Shown here piece after piece: positions 42,986 through 51,605 of a stretch of DNA of 64,000 nt. Position 1 is the first letter of the stretch; the number at the start of each line of letters is the position of its first letter. The stretch is from Rhodobiaceae bacterium UBA7804. GTDB taxonomy: Bacteria > Pseudomonadota > Alphaproteobacteria > Parvibaculales > Parvibaculaceae. The position numbers were made by a program, and so were the translations under genes. The stretch is from positions 186,473 to 250,472 of the forward strand of contig DLCG01000017.1 in the NCBI GenBank assembly GCA_002480495.1, read 5' to 3'. Under the pieces are notes generated by a model. The model was not told where the DNA came from, did not search any database, and saw only the letters and a program-made list of their open reading frames with translations.

Positions 42986-43717
42986 ATGGCAAAGAAGTTC
43001 ACGCATGAAAAGATCGAGAAGAACTCGATCCTGCTCCTCGTCCTGACGCTGATCGTGGTCGCCATAGGCGGCCTGGTCGAAATCGTTCCCACCTTCCTCA
43101 TCAAGAGCACGATCGAGGACGTGAAGGGCGTGCGTCCCTACAGCCCGCTCGAACTCGCGGGCCGCAACATCTACATCCGCGAAGGTTGCTACACCTGCCA
43201 CAGCCAGATGATCCGTTCGCTCCGCTCCGAAGTGGAACGCTACGGCCATTACTCGCTGGCGGCGGAAAGCAAATACGACCACCCCTTCCAGTGGGGGTCG
43301 AAGCGCACGGGACCCGATCTCGCGCGCGTCGGCGGCAAGTATTCCGACGAGTGGCACCGCCTTCACATGGAAGACCCGCGTTCGGTCGTGCCTGAATCGG
43401 TCATGCCGGGCTATCCCTTCCTCGCGAAGACCCCGCTCGATTACCGCTTCGCAGCAGATGGTTTGAAGGCGCTTGCCGTGGCGGGTGTTCCCTATACGGC
43501 CGAGAACTTCGAGAACGCGAAGGCCGATCTCGAGGCGCAGGCGACCCCCGATGCCGATACGGAGGGGCTGATGGCTCGCTATCCGAAGGCAGTCGCCCGC
43601 GACTTCGACGGAAACCCCGCGATGATCTCGGAACTCGATGCCCTGGTCGCCTATCTGCAGATGCTTGGCACACTCGTGGACTTCAACGCCTACGAGAACG
43701 CCGACTTCAAGCAATAG
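42986..43717 (+). CDS. ccoO: cbb3-type cytochrome c oxidase subunit II (monohaem)
   Basis: A 243-residue membrane-anchored cytochrome c. One N-terminal helix (ILLLVLTLIVVAIGGLVEIVP) holds it in the membrane, and the haem c site is CYTCH at residues 68-72. The MIRSLRSEVERYGHYS and PDLARVGGKYSDEWH regions and the axial methionine in the SVMPGYPF segment are typical of CcoO. It passes electrons from CcoP to CcoN. Confidence 0.97.
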   Translation: MAKKFTHEKIEKNSILLLVLTLIVVAIGGLVEIVPTFLIKSTIEDVKGVRPYSPLELAGRNIYIREGCYTCHSQMIRSLRSEVERYGHYSLAAESKYDHPFQWGSKRTGPDLARVGGKYSDEWHRLHMEDPRSVVPESVMPGYPFLAKTPLDYRFAADGLKALAVAGVPYTAENFENAKADLEAQATPDADTEGLMARYPKAVARDFDGNPAMISELDALVAYLQMLGTLVDFNAYENADFKQ

Positions 43718-43726
43718 GAGTACGCC

Positions 43727-43930
43727 TTGGACAGCGAGACGACCTATTCAGTGGTCAGAACATGGTTCGGGACGGGCGGTCTTATCCTCCTGGTGGTGAT
43801 GTTCACCGCCGTGGTGATCTATGCCCTCTGGCCCTCGAACAAGAAAAAATTCGACCGTATGGCGAAGCTGCCTCTTGAGGACAAGGAACCCGGAGACAGC
43901 GAGAAGAAGGACAAGGAGCCCGGACAATGA
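43727..43930 (+). CDS. ccoQ: cbb3 oxidase small subunit
   Basis: A 67-residue protein: one helix (GTGGLILLVVMFTAVVIYALWP) and a charged tail ending KDKEPGQ. It stabilises the CcoP-CcoNO association in other bacteria. The start is TTG at 43727, six bases after AGGAG. Its TGA overlaps the ccoP ATG. Confidence 0.9.
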   Translation: MDSETTYSVVRTWFGTGGLILLVVMFTAVVIYALWPSNKKKFDRMAKLPLEDKEPGDSEKKDKEPGQ

Positions 43931-44811
43931 GCGAGAAGCACAAGGACGAGGTGACCGGCGTCGAAACCACCGGCCACAGCTGGGACGGGATCCGCGAGCT
44001 GAACAATCCGCTGCCCAAGTGGTGGATCTATACTTTCTACGCGACGATCGTCTGGTCCTTCGCCTATTGGGTCGTGATGCCCGCCTGGCCTTACCTCACC
44101 GGTAGCGGCTGGACCTATACCCAGGGTGTGATCGGCTATGAGCAGCGCAATGTCGTGACGAACGAGCTCGCCGCCGTTGCCGAGGGCCGCTCGGGCGCCA
44201 TGGAGCGGATCGCGACCATGCCGCTCGAAGAGATCGCCAACGACCCGGCACTGATGGAAGTCGCGCTCGGTGCCGGCAAGGCCGCCTTCGGCGACAATTG
44301 CGCGCCCTGCCACGGCTCGGGCGCTCAAGGATCGAAGGGATTTCCCAATCTCAACGACGACGACTGGATCTGGGGCGGCACGCTCGACGACATCCACACG
44401 ACGCTTGCCCATGGCATCCGTTGGGACGGCGACGACGAGACCCGCAACAACGTCATGATGGCCTATGGCCGGGACGGCATCCTCAACCGCACCGAAATCA
44501 ACGACGTTGCGGAATATGTCCTGTCGCTCTCCGGCCGCGCCGGAAACCAGGAAGCCGCGGCGCGCGGTGCCGAAGTCTTCGCAAGCCAGTGTGTCGCCTG
44601 TCACGGAGACGGCGGCACGGGCAACCAGGAACTCGGTGCGCCGAACCTGACCGACGCCATCTGGCTCTATGGCGGCGAGAAGGCCTCCATCGTCGAAACC
44701 GTGTCAAACGGACGCAGCGGCGTCATGCCGGCTTGGGGCGGACGCCTCGATGAGGGCACGATCAACGCGCTGACGCTCTTCGTATATTCCCTGGGCGGTG
44801 GCGAGAAGTAA
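43927..44811 (+). CDS. ccoP: cbb3-type cytochrome c oxidase subunit III (dihaem)
   Basis: A 294-residue dihaem cytochrome c, the electron entry point of the oxidase. It begins with the CcoP head (HSWDGIRELNNPLPKWWIYTFYATI), one helix, and two haem sites: CAPCH (125-129) and CVACH (222-226). The axial methionines lie in NNVMMAYG and GVMPAWGG. A hairpin without a T-run follows 15 bases after the stop. Confidence 0.97.
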   Translation: MSEKHKDEVTGVETTGHSWDGIRELNNPLPKWWIYTFYATIVWSFAYWVVMPAWPYLTGSGWTYTQGVIGYEQRNVVTNELAAVAEGRSGAMERIATMPLEEIANDPALMEVALGAGKAAFGDNCAPCHGSGAQGSKGFPNLNDDDWIWGGTLDDIHTTLAHGIRWDGDDETRNNVMMAYGRDGILNRTEINDVAEYVLSLSGRAGNQEAAARGAEVFASQCVACHGDGGTGNQELGAPNLTDAIWLYGGEKASIVETVSNGRSGVMPAWGGRLDEGTINALTLFVYSLGGGEK

Positions 44812-44825
44812 CCGCCGGACGATAG

Positions 44826-44851
44826 GGCGGAACGCTTCCGGGCGTTCCGCC
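44826..44851 (+). terminator. Intercistronic hairpin between ccoP and ccoG
   Basis: GGCGGAACGC, loop TTCCGG, GCGTTCCGCC: a ten-base perfect stem. There is no T-run, so it is more likely an mRNA-processing or stability hairpin than a strong terminator. Confidence 0.55.
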
Positions 44852-44879
44852 TCCGGGGACCGGATCCTCGAGTAGACCG

Positions 44880-46406
44880 ATGACAGATACCGCTACCACC
44901 CTCGAAAGTCTTGCCGCCGAGGCCGCGGCTACAGCGGGCGCCAATCCGCATGGTCGTGAGGGTGAAAGCTATACAGCCGTCAATTCGGAGAAGAACCGGT
45001 CGCTCTATGCGAGCCGCGTGAAGGTCTATCCGAAGCTGGTTCACGGCAGTTTCCGCCGCCTGAAATGGCTTGTGATGGCGGTGACCCTTGCAATCTACTA
45101 CATCACACCCTGGCTGCGCTGGGACAGGGGCCCCTCACTTCCCGATCAGGCCGTTCTGCTCGATTTTCCGGCGCGCCGCTTTTATTTCTTTTTTCTCGAG
45201 ATCTGGCCGCAGGAATTTTACTACATCACTGGCCTCCTCATTCTCGCGGCGCTGGGGCTCTTCCTCGTCACGAGTGTCGCGGGCCGCGTCTGGTGCGGCT
45301 ATACCTGTCCGCAAACGGTCTGGACCGATCTCTTCATCCATGTGGAGCGCTTCTTCGAAGGCGACCGCGCGAAGCGTATCCGCCTCGACAAATCGCCGAT
45401 GAGCGTCGGGAAGCTGGCCCGCAAGACAGGCAAGCATCTCACCTGGATCCTGATCGCGCTCGCGACCGGCGGTGCCTGGGTCTTCTATTTCGCGGATGCG
45501 CCGACACTTGCCGGACAACTCGTCAGCTTCGAGGCGCCTGCGGCGGCCTATCTGTTCATCGCCCTCTTCGCTTTCACGACCTACCTCCTCGGCGGCATCG
45601 CGCGCGAGCAGGTCTGCATCTATATGTGCCCCTGGCCGCGCATCCAGGGTGCGATGTTCGACGAGGATTCGCTCCTTGTCAGCTACAAGGAAGATCGCGG
45701 CGAGAAGCGTGGGCCCCACAAGAAGGGCACGAGCTGGGAAGGCCGCGGCGACTGCATCGATTGCGGGCAATGCGTCGCTGCCTGCCCAATGGGTATCGAC
45801 ATCCGCGACGGCATGCAGCTCGAATGCATCCAGTGCGCGCTTTGCATCGATGCCTGCAACGAGATCATGGACAAGGTCGAGCGCCCAAGGGGCCTCATCG
45901 CCTATGACACGTTCCGCAATCAGGAGCGCCGCCGCGCAGGCGAAGCGCCACGGCTGAACCTCGTGCGGCCGCGCACGATCCTCTACTCGAGTGTGCTGGC
46001 GCTGGTCGCCGCGATCATGCTCGTCGCGCTTTCCAACCGTTCGACGCTGGACGTCAGCGTGCTCGCGGACCGCAACCCGCTCTTCGTGCGCCTGTCGGAC
46101 GGATCGATCCGCAACGGCTATCAGGTAAAGATCGTCAACAAGGAGCATTCGGAGCGCACCTATCGGGTCTCGATCGAGGGGCTCGACGGCGCTATCCTGA
46201 CCCGTGCCGTCCTTGCGGGCGAGGCAAATGAAATCGTCGTCGTTGAGGCTGACAAGCTCGAAAATGTCCGCTTCTTCGTCAGCCTGCCCGCCGAGCGCGC
46301 GCAAGCGCTGAATGGAGGCGAGGCCGATTTCGACTTCATCGTCACCGACCTCGCGGACGGCAAGACCGCCACGAAGGAAACCACTTTCCGGGGACCGGCC
46401 GAATGA
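44880..46406 (+). CDS. ccoG: cbb3 oxidase assembly ferredoxin protein CcoG
   Basis: A 508-residue membrane protein (FixG/RdxA family) that reduces copper or keeps it available during oxidase assembly. Five or so helices come first, including WCGYTCPQTVWTDLF and CIYMCPWPRIQG. Two [4Fe-4S] ferredoxin clusters follow: CIDCGQCVAACPMGI and CIQCALCIDACNEIMDK. The periplasmic C-terminus (from about residue 385) is an Ig-like domain. It starts 28 bases after the ccoP hairpin and its stop overlaps ccoH. Confidence 0.95.
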   Translation: MTDTATTLESLAAEAAATAGANPHGREGESYTAVNSEKNRSLYASRVKVYPKLVHGSFRRLKWLVMAVTLAIYYITPWLRWDRGPSLPDQAVLLDFPARRFYFFFLEIWPQEFYYITGLLILAALGLFLVTSVAGRVWCGYTCPQTVWTDLFIHVERFFEGDRAKRIRLDKSPMSVGKLARKTGKHLTWILIALATGGAWVFYFADAPTLAGQLVSFEAPAAAYLFIALFAFTTYLLGGIAREQVCIYMCPWPRIQGAMFDEDSLLVSYKEDRGEKRGPHKKGTSWEGRGDCIDCGQCVAACPMGIDIRDGMQLECIQCALCIDACNEIMDKVERPRGLIAYDTFRNQERRRAGEAPRLNLVRPRTILYSSVLALVAAIMLVALSNRSTLDVSVLADRNPLFVRLSDGSIRNGYQVKIVNKEHSERTYRVSIEGLDGAILTRAVLAGEANEIVVVEADKLENVRFFVSLPAERAQALNGGEADFDFIVTDLADGKTATKETTFRGPAE

Positions 46407-46930
46407 GCATCGAAAACTCCGACTTCCGGCCCTCGACCCGTTTCGGCAAGATCACCGGGCGGCATGCATTGGCCGGCTTCATTCTTTTCTTCGCCATCGT
46501 CTTCGGCGTGAACGGATTGATGGTCTATCGCGCCCTCTCGACCTTCGATGGGGTGGAAGTGGAAGGCGCCTATCAGAAGGGGCGCGCCTATAACGACGTT
46601 CTCGCCCGGATGGAGGCACAGCGAAGCCTCGGCTGGACATCAAGCATCGAGACAGACCAGGTCGCGGGGGCCGGGCACGAAACCGCTCTCCGCGTGACTT
46701 TCGCCGATGCGACGGGCGCGCCCGTCCGCGGTCTCTCCGTTCAGGGCACCTTCTGGCGGCCCGTCGTTGCCGGAGAGGATCGCCGGATGAACCTCACGGA
46801 AACGGCGCCCGGTGCCTATGAAGCGGTCTTCGACCTCGAGCATCCGGGCAACTGGCTCATTCGCATAGCGGCTAGCGGAGCGAATGGTGAGACTTTCGTC
46901 GAGGAAAAGCGCGTCATCATACGCGACTGA
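46403..46930 (+). CDS. ccoH: FixH family protein CcoH
   Basis: A 175-residue FixH/CcoH protein with one helix (HALAGFILFFAIVFGVNGLMVYRALSTF, residues about 20-47) and a periplasmic beta domain that binds the assembling oxidase. NDVLARMEAQRSLGW and ENWLI-like NWLIRI pieces match the family. ATGA overlap with ccoG; eight bases to ccoI. Confidence 0.9.
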   Translation: MSIENSDFRPSTRFGKITGRHALAGFILFFAIVFGVNGLMVYRALSTFDGVEVEGAYQKGRAYNDVLARMEAQRSLGWTSSIETDQVAGAGHETALRVTFADATGAPVRGLSVQGTFWRPVVAGEDRRMNLTETAPGAYEAVFDLEHPGNWLIRIAASGANGETFVEEKRVIIRD

Positions 46931-46937
46931 GGAACCG

Positions 46938-49160
46938 ATGACCGAAGCGGAAATCGCTGAAGAGAGGCCCGGTATAGATCCGGACCTTTTCGTGCGGCGT
47001 ACGGATGACGGGCTAGCCCGGCTCGATCTTGTCGTGGCCGGCATGCATTGCGCGGGATGCCTGCGCAAGGTGGAAGGCGCGCTCAAGGGACTCGAAGGCG
47101 TCGACTATGCGAGGGCGAACCTGTCGACGAAGCGGGTCGCGGTCCGCTGGGACCCCGCCCGCCTCAAGGCGCGCGCTATCCTTCGCGCGCTGGCCGATAC
47201 CGGCTTCACCGCCGTCCCTTTCGATCCGAAGCTTCTCGGCACGCTGGATGAGCGCGAAAGCCGCTCCCTTCTGAAAGCACTCGGCGTCGCAGGGTTCGCC
47301 GCCGCGAACGTGATGCTCGTTTCGGTATCCGTCTGGTCGGGTCTCGTGACCGATATGGACGAGACGACGAGGAGCTTCTTTCACTGGGTTTCCGCCCTGA
47401 TCGCGCTTCCCGCCATCGCCTATGCAGGCCAGCCCTTCTTCCGCTCCGCCCTGAAGGCGCTGAGAGCGAAGACGATGAACATGGACGTGCCGATCGCGCT
47501 TGCGGTGATCCTCGCGACCGCGATGAGCCTCGTTCAGACCATGGTCAATGCCCGCCATGTCTATTTCGATGCGAGTGTGACGCTTCTTTTCTTCCTCCTG
47601 ATCGGCCGCTATCTGGATGTGCAGGCCCGCGCCAAGGCCTGCTCGGCGGCGGAAAACCTGCTCGGCCTTCGCGCGACCGCGGCGACACTGATCGCGCCGG
47701 ACGACAGCCACCGGTCCATTGCGGTTGAAAGCCTCGAACCCGGCATGAAGGTTCTCGTCGTTTCCGGCGCGCGCATCCCCGCCGACGGAGAGGTCGTCAC
47801 TGGCACGAGCGATGTCGACACGAGTCTGGTGACCGGCGAGAGCGTTCCCGAACAGGTGAAGCCGGGAACTTCCGTCTTTGCGGGAACACTCAATCTTGGC
47901 GCGCCCCTTATCATCCGCGTGACGAAGCGCGACGACGAATCTCTCCTCGCCGAGATCGTGCGCCTCATGGAAACGGCCGAACAGGGCCGCGCGCGCTATG
48001 TACGTATCGCCGACCGCGCGGCGCGGATCTATTCCCCTTCCGTCCACATCATGGCGGCGGCAACCCTCATGCTCTGGTTCGCGCTCGGTGCGCATTGGGA
48101 AACGGCCCTCACTTACGCGATCTCCGTTCTTATCATTACCTGCCCCTGCGCACTCGGTCTGGCCGTCCCCGTGGTGCAGGTCGTTGCGACCGGGCGATTG
48201 CTGCGCCAGGGGGTGCTCGTCAAGGCGGCGGACGGACTGGAACGGCTTGCTCAGGCCAATACGATCGTCTTCGACAAGACGGGAACGCTGACACTCGGAC
48301 GCCCCTGTCTCGTGAACGGCGAGGAGATGTCGCCGGGAGAACTCGCGCTTGGTGCCGGGCTTGCCGCCGCGAGCAGGCATCCGCTTGCCGTCGCACTGGC
48401 CGCACATGGCAGCGTCTCCCCCCGCCCCATTCTCGACGATGTGCGCGAGGAACCGGGAATGGGCATGGAGGCGAAGCTGAACGGCAAGACCGTGCGGCTC
48501 GGCAATGCCGACTTCGCATGTGGCGCGCAAGGCGCCCCGCATGGCGGTTCGGAACTGTGGCTCTGGCAGGAAGGCGAACGGTCCGTTTGCTTCCGATTCG
48601 AGGACACGCCACGCCCGGACGCGCGAGCGACGATCGCTGCCCTCAAGGCCCGCGGCTTCGATATTGAGCTTCTGTCGGGCGACCGCGAACCTGCCGTGAG
48701 ACGACTTGCCGAGGAACTCGGTATTCGGAAATGGCGCGCCGGTGCACGCCCCGCGGACAAGATTGCGCGCCTCGAAGAACTGGAGAGCGAAGGCCGAAAG
48801 ATCGCCATGATCGGCGACGGGCTGAACGATGCCCCTGCACTTCGCGCCGCGCATGTCTCGATATCTCCCGCCGACGCGGCAGATGTGAGCCAGACCGCGG
48901 CGGATTTCATCTTTCAGGGAATGCAGCTTGCTCCAATCGTCGAAGCCGTCGACGTCGCCCGGAAATCCCGCCGCCTCGTCTTCGAGAATTTCGGGCTCGC
49001 CCTCGCTTACAACGCCATCGCCGTTCCGCTGGCGGTTGCCGGTTACGTCACGCCGCTCGTCGCGGCGATCGCCATGTCGAGCTCATCGATCACGGTGACG
49101 CTGAATTCGCTGCGTCTCAATCTGGCGAGCCGCGCAAGGCTGGCGCGCAAGATTCCATGA
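46938..49160 (+). CDS. ccoI: Copper-translocating P-type ATPase CcoI
   Basis: A 740-residue P1B-type ATPase that exports copper needed for CuB insertion. One HMA domain at the N-terminus holds GMHCAGC (Cys38, Cys41). The membrane ion site is CPC (402-404, ITCPCALGLAVPV), then DKTGTLT (phosphorylation) and GDGLNDAPALRAA. Its slow-export, FixI-type assignment follows from its place in the operon. The ATG at 46938 is chosen over an upstream one because that frame runs through ccoH. Its stop overlaps the ccoS start. Confidence 0.95.
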   Translation: MTEAEIAEERPGIDPDLFVRRTDDGLARLDLVVAGMHCAGCLRKVEGALKGLEGVDYARANLSTKRVAVRWDPARLKARAILRALADTGFTAVPFDPKLLGTLDERESRSLLKALGVAGFAAANVMLVSVSVWSGLVTDMDETTRSFFHWVSALIALPAIAYAGQPFFRSALKALRAKTMNMDVPIALAVILATAMSLVQTMVNARHVYFDASVTLLFFLLIGRYLDVQARAKACSAAENLLGLRATAATLIAPDDSHRSIAVESLEPGMKVLVVSGARIPADGEVVTGTSDVDTSLVTGESVPEQVKPGTSVFAGTLNLGAPLIIRVTKRDDESLLAEIVRLMETAEQGRARYVRIADRAARIYSPSVHIMAAATLMLWFALGAHWETALTYAISVLIITCPCALGLAVPVVQVVATGRLLRQGVLVKAADGLERLAQANTIVFDKTGTLTLGRPCLVNGEEMSPGELALGAGLAAASRHPLAVALAAHGSVSPRPILDDVREEPGMGMEAKLNGKTVRLGNADFACGAQGAPHGGSELWLWQEGERSVCFRFEDTPRPDARATIAALKARGFDIELLSGDREPAVRRLAEELGIRKWRAGARPADKIARLEELESEGRKIAMIGDGLNDAPALRAAHVSISPADAADVSQTAADFIFQGMQLAPIVEAVDVARKSRRLVFENFGLALAYNAIAVPLAVAGYVTPLVAAIAMSSSSITVTLNSLRLNLASRARLARKIP

Positions 49161-49336
49161 ACATACTCATCCTTCTGGTACCCGTCGCCCTTCTGCTCGG
49201 CCTTTTGGGGCTCGTCGCCTTTCTCTGGTCGCTGAAGGCCGGGCAGTATGACGATCTAGAAGGCGCGGCCGAGCGCATTCTTTTCGACGAGGAACCCGAA
49301 GAAACCCCAAGGAAAGATCCGCCGGAGAAAAGCTAG
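49157..49336 (+). CDS. ccoS: cbb3 oxidase maturation protein CcoS
   Basis: A 59-residue protein with one N-terminal helix (LILLVPVALLLGLLGLVAFLWSLK) and the family motif GQYDDLEGAAERILFDEE. It is needed for cofactor insertion into the oxidase. The stop codon TAG shares the palindrome CTAG with the stop of the convergent DUF2189 gene. Confidence 0.93.
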   Translation: MNILILLVPVALLLGLLGLVAFLWSLKAGQYDDLEGAAERILFDEEPEETPRKDPPEKS

Positions 49337-50133
49337 TCGGTGTCGCCCACCAGAGCCCGTTGCGCATGCCATGTCGCATGGCCGAGCAGCGGAAAGATGA
49401 TCGCCAGACCGAGAAACCAGGTCGCGATCCCGACGGCGCTGAGCAAGGCGACAATCCATGCCCAGAGCAGCATCGTCCAGAAATTCCGGCGGACGGCGCG
49501 AATGCTTGTATTGACGGCGGTAACGGCATCCATATCGCGCGCGATCAGCAGAGGGACGGAAATCGCGGAAATCGTGAAGACGGCAAAGGCAATCGCACCA
49601 CCGGCCAGCGTACCGATCACGAGCATCGCAAGTCCGCGCGGCGTCAGCAGCAGCATCGGCGCAAACTCCGAAAGCGGCGGAATACCGATCGGGCCGAAGA
49701 AGAGGGCGAACAACCAGCCTGCGACCTGCAGCCAGATCAGCATGGCCCCGGCAAGCATCGCACCGACGAGCGCGAGCTGGGAAACATTGCGGCTCGATAC
49801 GAAGGCGACGTCGGAAAGCTGCACAGGAAGCCCCGCCTCGAGACGGCGGCTTGCCTCATAAAGGCCGACGGCAAGCATGGGGCCGACCAGCAGAAAACCC
49901 GCCGCCATGACGGGCACAAGCGCGCTGAGGCCGGCAAGCATCATCGCAACGACAAGCGAAAGCGAAGCGCAGAGAAAGACAAGCCCATAGGTGAGGCTGA
50001 TTCCGGGGACCCTGCGCATGTCGGCCCAACCGGCCTCCAGCCAGCGCCAGGGCTGATCGGGACGAATGGAACGGATCGCGGGGCCGTTGCCTTCCGCAGC
50101 CGCCAGTCCCTCATTTCCCTCGGATACGCTCAT
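49333..50133 (-). CDS. DUF2189 family membrane protein, copy 2
   Basis: A 266-residue membrane protein with about six helices and the same hallmarks as the copy at 22973: LEAGWADMRRVPGISLTYG, LLVGPMLAVGLYEASRRLEAG, and FPLLGHATWHAQRAL. The start at 50133 (MSVSEGNEG) follows GGGAGGAGCTGCG, which lies inside the longer upstream frame and so rejects it. It abuts the cbb3 cluster tail-to-tail. Some DUF2189 proteins are annotated as cytochrome c oxidase subunit I-like; the position next to cco genes is suggestive only. Confidence 0.82.
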   Translation of the reverse strand: MSVSEGNEGLAAAEGNGPAIRSIRPDQPWRWLEAGWADMRRVPGISLTYGLVFLCASLSLVVAMMLAGLSALVPVMAAGFLLVGPMLAVGLYEASRRLEAGLPVQLSDVAFVSSRNVSQLALVGAMLAGAMLIWLQVAGWLFALFFGPIGIPPLSEFAPMLLLTPRGLAMLVIGTLAGGAIAFAVFTISAISVPLLIARDMDAVTAVNTSIRAVRRNFWTMLLWAWIVALLSAVGIATWFLGLAIIFPLLGHATWHAQRALVGDTD

Positions 50134-50339
50134 CGCAGCTCCTCCCAAAGCAAACCATCAGCGTCACCATGCTAGCTCCGGAAATCCCTTCCGTCCATGT
50201 GGATTAAGGATTCAGCAAATCTTCCGGCAGGAGCCGCTCTCAAACTCGTGAGAGGAAGTGAGAGGCGGTCGCAGAACTTCCGCCCTACATTTCCTCTCGT
50301 AAAGCCGGCGCCTCTCCCAAGCCGGAAACGGAGATACCA

Positions 50340-50960
50340 ATGAAGATGCGTTTTCTTATCCCGCTCGTCCTTGGCCTGAATGCGCTTTCCAGCGCCGCGG
50401 CGGCCGATACGGGCGAACGATCCCGCACAGCGGCCGCTATTTTCGCCGGCGGTTGCTTCTGGTGCATGGAACCGCCATTCGACAAGACGGAAGGTGTGAT
50501 CAGCACGACATCCGGCTATACGGGCGGCACCAGCGCGAACCCGACATATGAGGAAGTTTCCGCCGGTGGTACCGGCCACGCGGAAGCTGTGAAGATCGTC
50601 TACGATCCGTCGAAGGTGAGCTACGCGGAACTGCTTCACATCTTCTGGCGCAATGTCGATCCGCTTCGCAAGGATGCCCAGTTCTGCGACACAGGCAGCC
50701 AGTACCGCTCGGCCATCTTCCCGCTCGACGAGGAGCAGAAAAGGCTCGCGGAAGAATCGAAGCGCGAACTCGAGGACTCAGGGCGCTTCTCTCAACCCAT
50801 CGTTACCGAGATAGCCGAAGCCGGCCCCTTCTTTCCCGCGGAGTCCTATCATCAGGACTACTACATGAAGAATCCGAACCGATACACCTTCTACCGCTGG
50901 AGCTGCGGGCGCGATGCGCGCCTCGAACAGATCTGGGGCGACGAAGCAGGCGGACATTGA
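50340..50960 (+). CDS. msrA: Peptide methionine (S)-S-oxide reductase, exported
   Basis: A 206-residue MsrA with a Sec-type signal (MKMRFLIPLVLGLNALSSAAAA). The active-site motif GGCFWCMEPPF holds the catalytic Cys39; GYTGG and YHQDYYMKNP follow as in all MsrA enzymes. It repairs S-methionine sulfoxide in periplasmic proteins. The msrB gene follows ten bases later. Electrons probably come from a periplasmic thioredoxin-like donor, not visible here. Confidence 0.95.
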   Translation: MKMRFLIPLVLGLNALSSAAAADTGERSRTAAAIFAGGCFWCMEPPFDKTEGVISTTSGYTGGTSANPTYEEVSAGGTGHAEAVKIVYDPSKVSYAELLHIFWRNVDPLRKDAQFCDTGSQYRSAIFPLDEEQKRLAEESKRELEDSGRFSQPIVTEIAEAGPFFPAESYHQDYYMKNPNRYTFYRWSCGRDARLEQIWGDEAGGH

Positions 50961-50970
50961 GGAGGATGTC

Positions 50971-51474
50971 ATGATGTCACGACGCATATTCATGGGCGGA
51001 ACCGCCATTGCGACGCTGCTCACAACGGTTGGGCTGTCGCTGCGCGGCGGTAAGGCCAGCGCTACAGAGAGTGGCAGCTTCGAAGTGACGAAGACGGAAG
51101 CCGAATGGAAAGCGCTCCTGACGCCCGAGCAATATTACGTGCTGCGTGAGCATGGCACCGAGAGAGCAGGCTCCAGTCCCCTCGACAAGGAAAAGCGTCA
51201 GGGAACCTATCGCTGCGCCGGTTGCGACCTCGCGCTCTTTTCCTCGACGACGAAGTATGACAGCGGCACAGGCTGGCCGAGTTTCTACGCGCCGCTCGAC
51301 AATGCGATCGGAACCTCCGAAGACAGGAGCTTCTTCATGGTGCGGACAGAAGTGCATTGCAGGCGCTGCGGCGGCCATCTCGGTCATGTCTTCGACGACG
51401 GCCCGCCGCCGACCGGCAAGCGCTATTGCATGAACGGGGTGGCGCTGAACTTCGAGCCTTCCGGCCCGGCCTGA
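50971..51474 (+). CDS. msrB: Peptide methionine (R)-S-oxide reductase, exported
   Basis: A 167-residue MsrB. Zinc is bound by Cys82, Cys85, Cys130 and Cys133 (RCAGC and HCRRC). The catalytic Cys153 is in GKRYCMNGVALNF. The N-terminus MMSRRIFMGGTAIATLLTTV has a twin-arginine motif, so export by the Tat route is likely, unlike the Sec signal of MsrA. The start at 50971 follows GGAGGATGTC. It complements MsrA by reducing the R diastereomer. Confidence 0.95.
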   Translation: MMSRRIFMGGTAIATLLTTVGLSLRGGKASATESGSFEVTKTEAEWKALLTPEQYYVLREHGTERAGSSPLDKEKRQGTYRCAGCDLALFSSTTKYDSGTGWPSFYAPLDNAIGTSEDRSFFMVRTEVHCRRCGGHLGHVFDDGPPPTGKRYCMNGVALNFEPSGPA

Positions 51475-51605
51475 CGCAGAAGTCCCAAACGCGTGTGAGC
51501 GGAATTGAATGCTCTGCCCGGCATGGACCGCGACGAATTGTGGAACTGTGCACCGGTCCCTTGGTTGTCCTCCTGTAGACAGAGACAACGGACAGGAGGA
51601 CCGGC

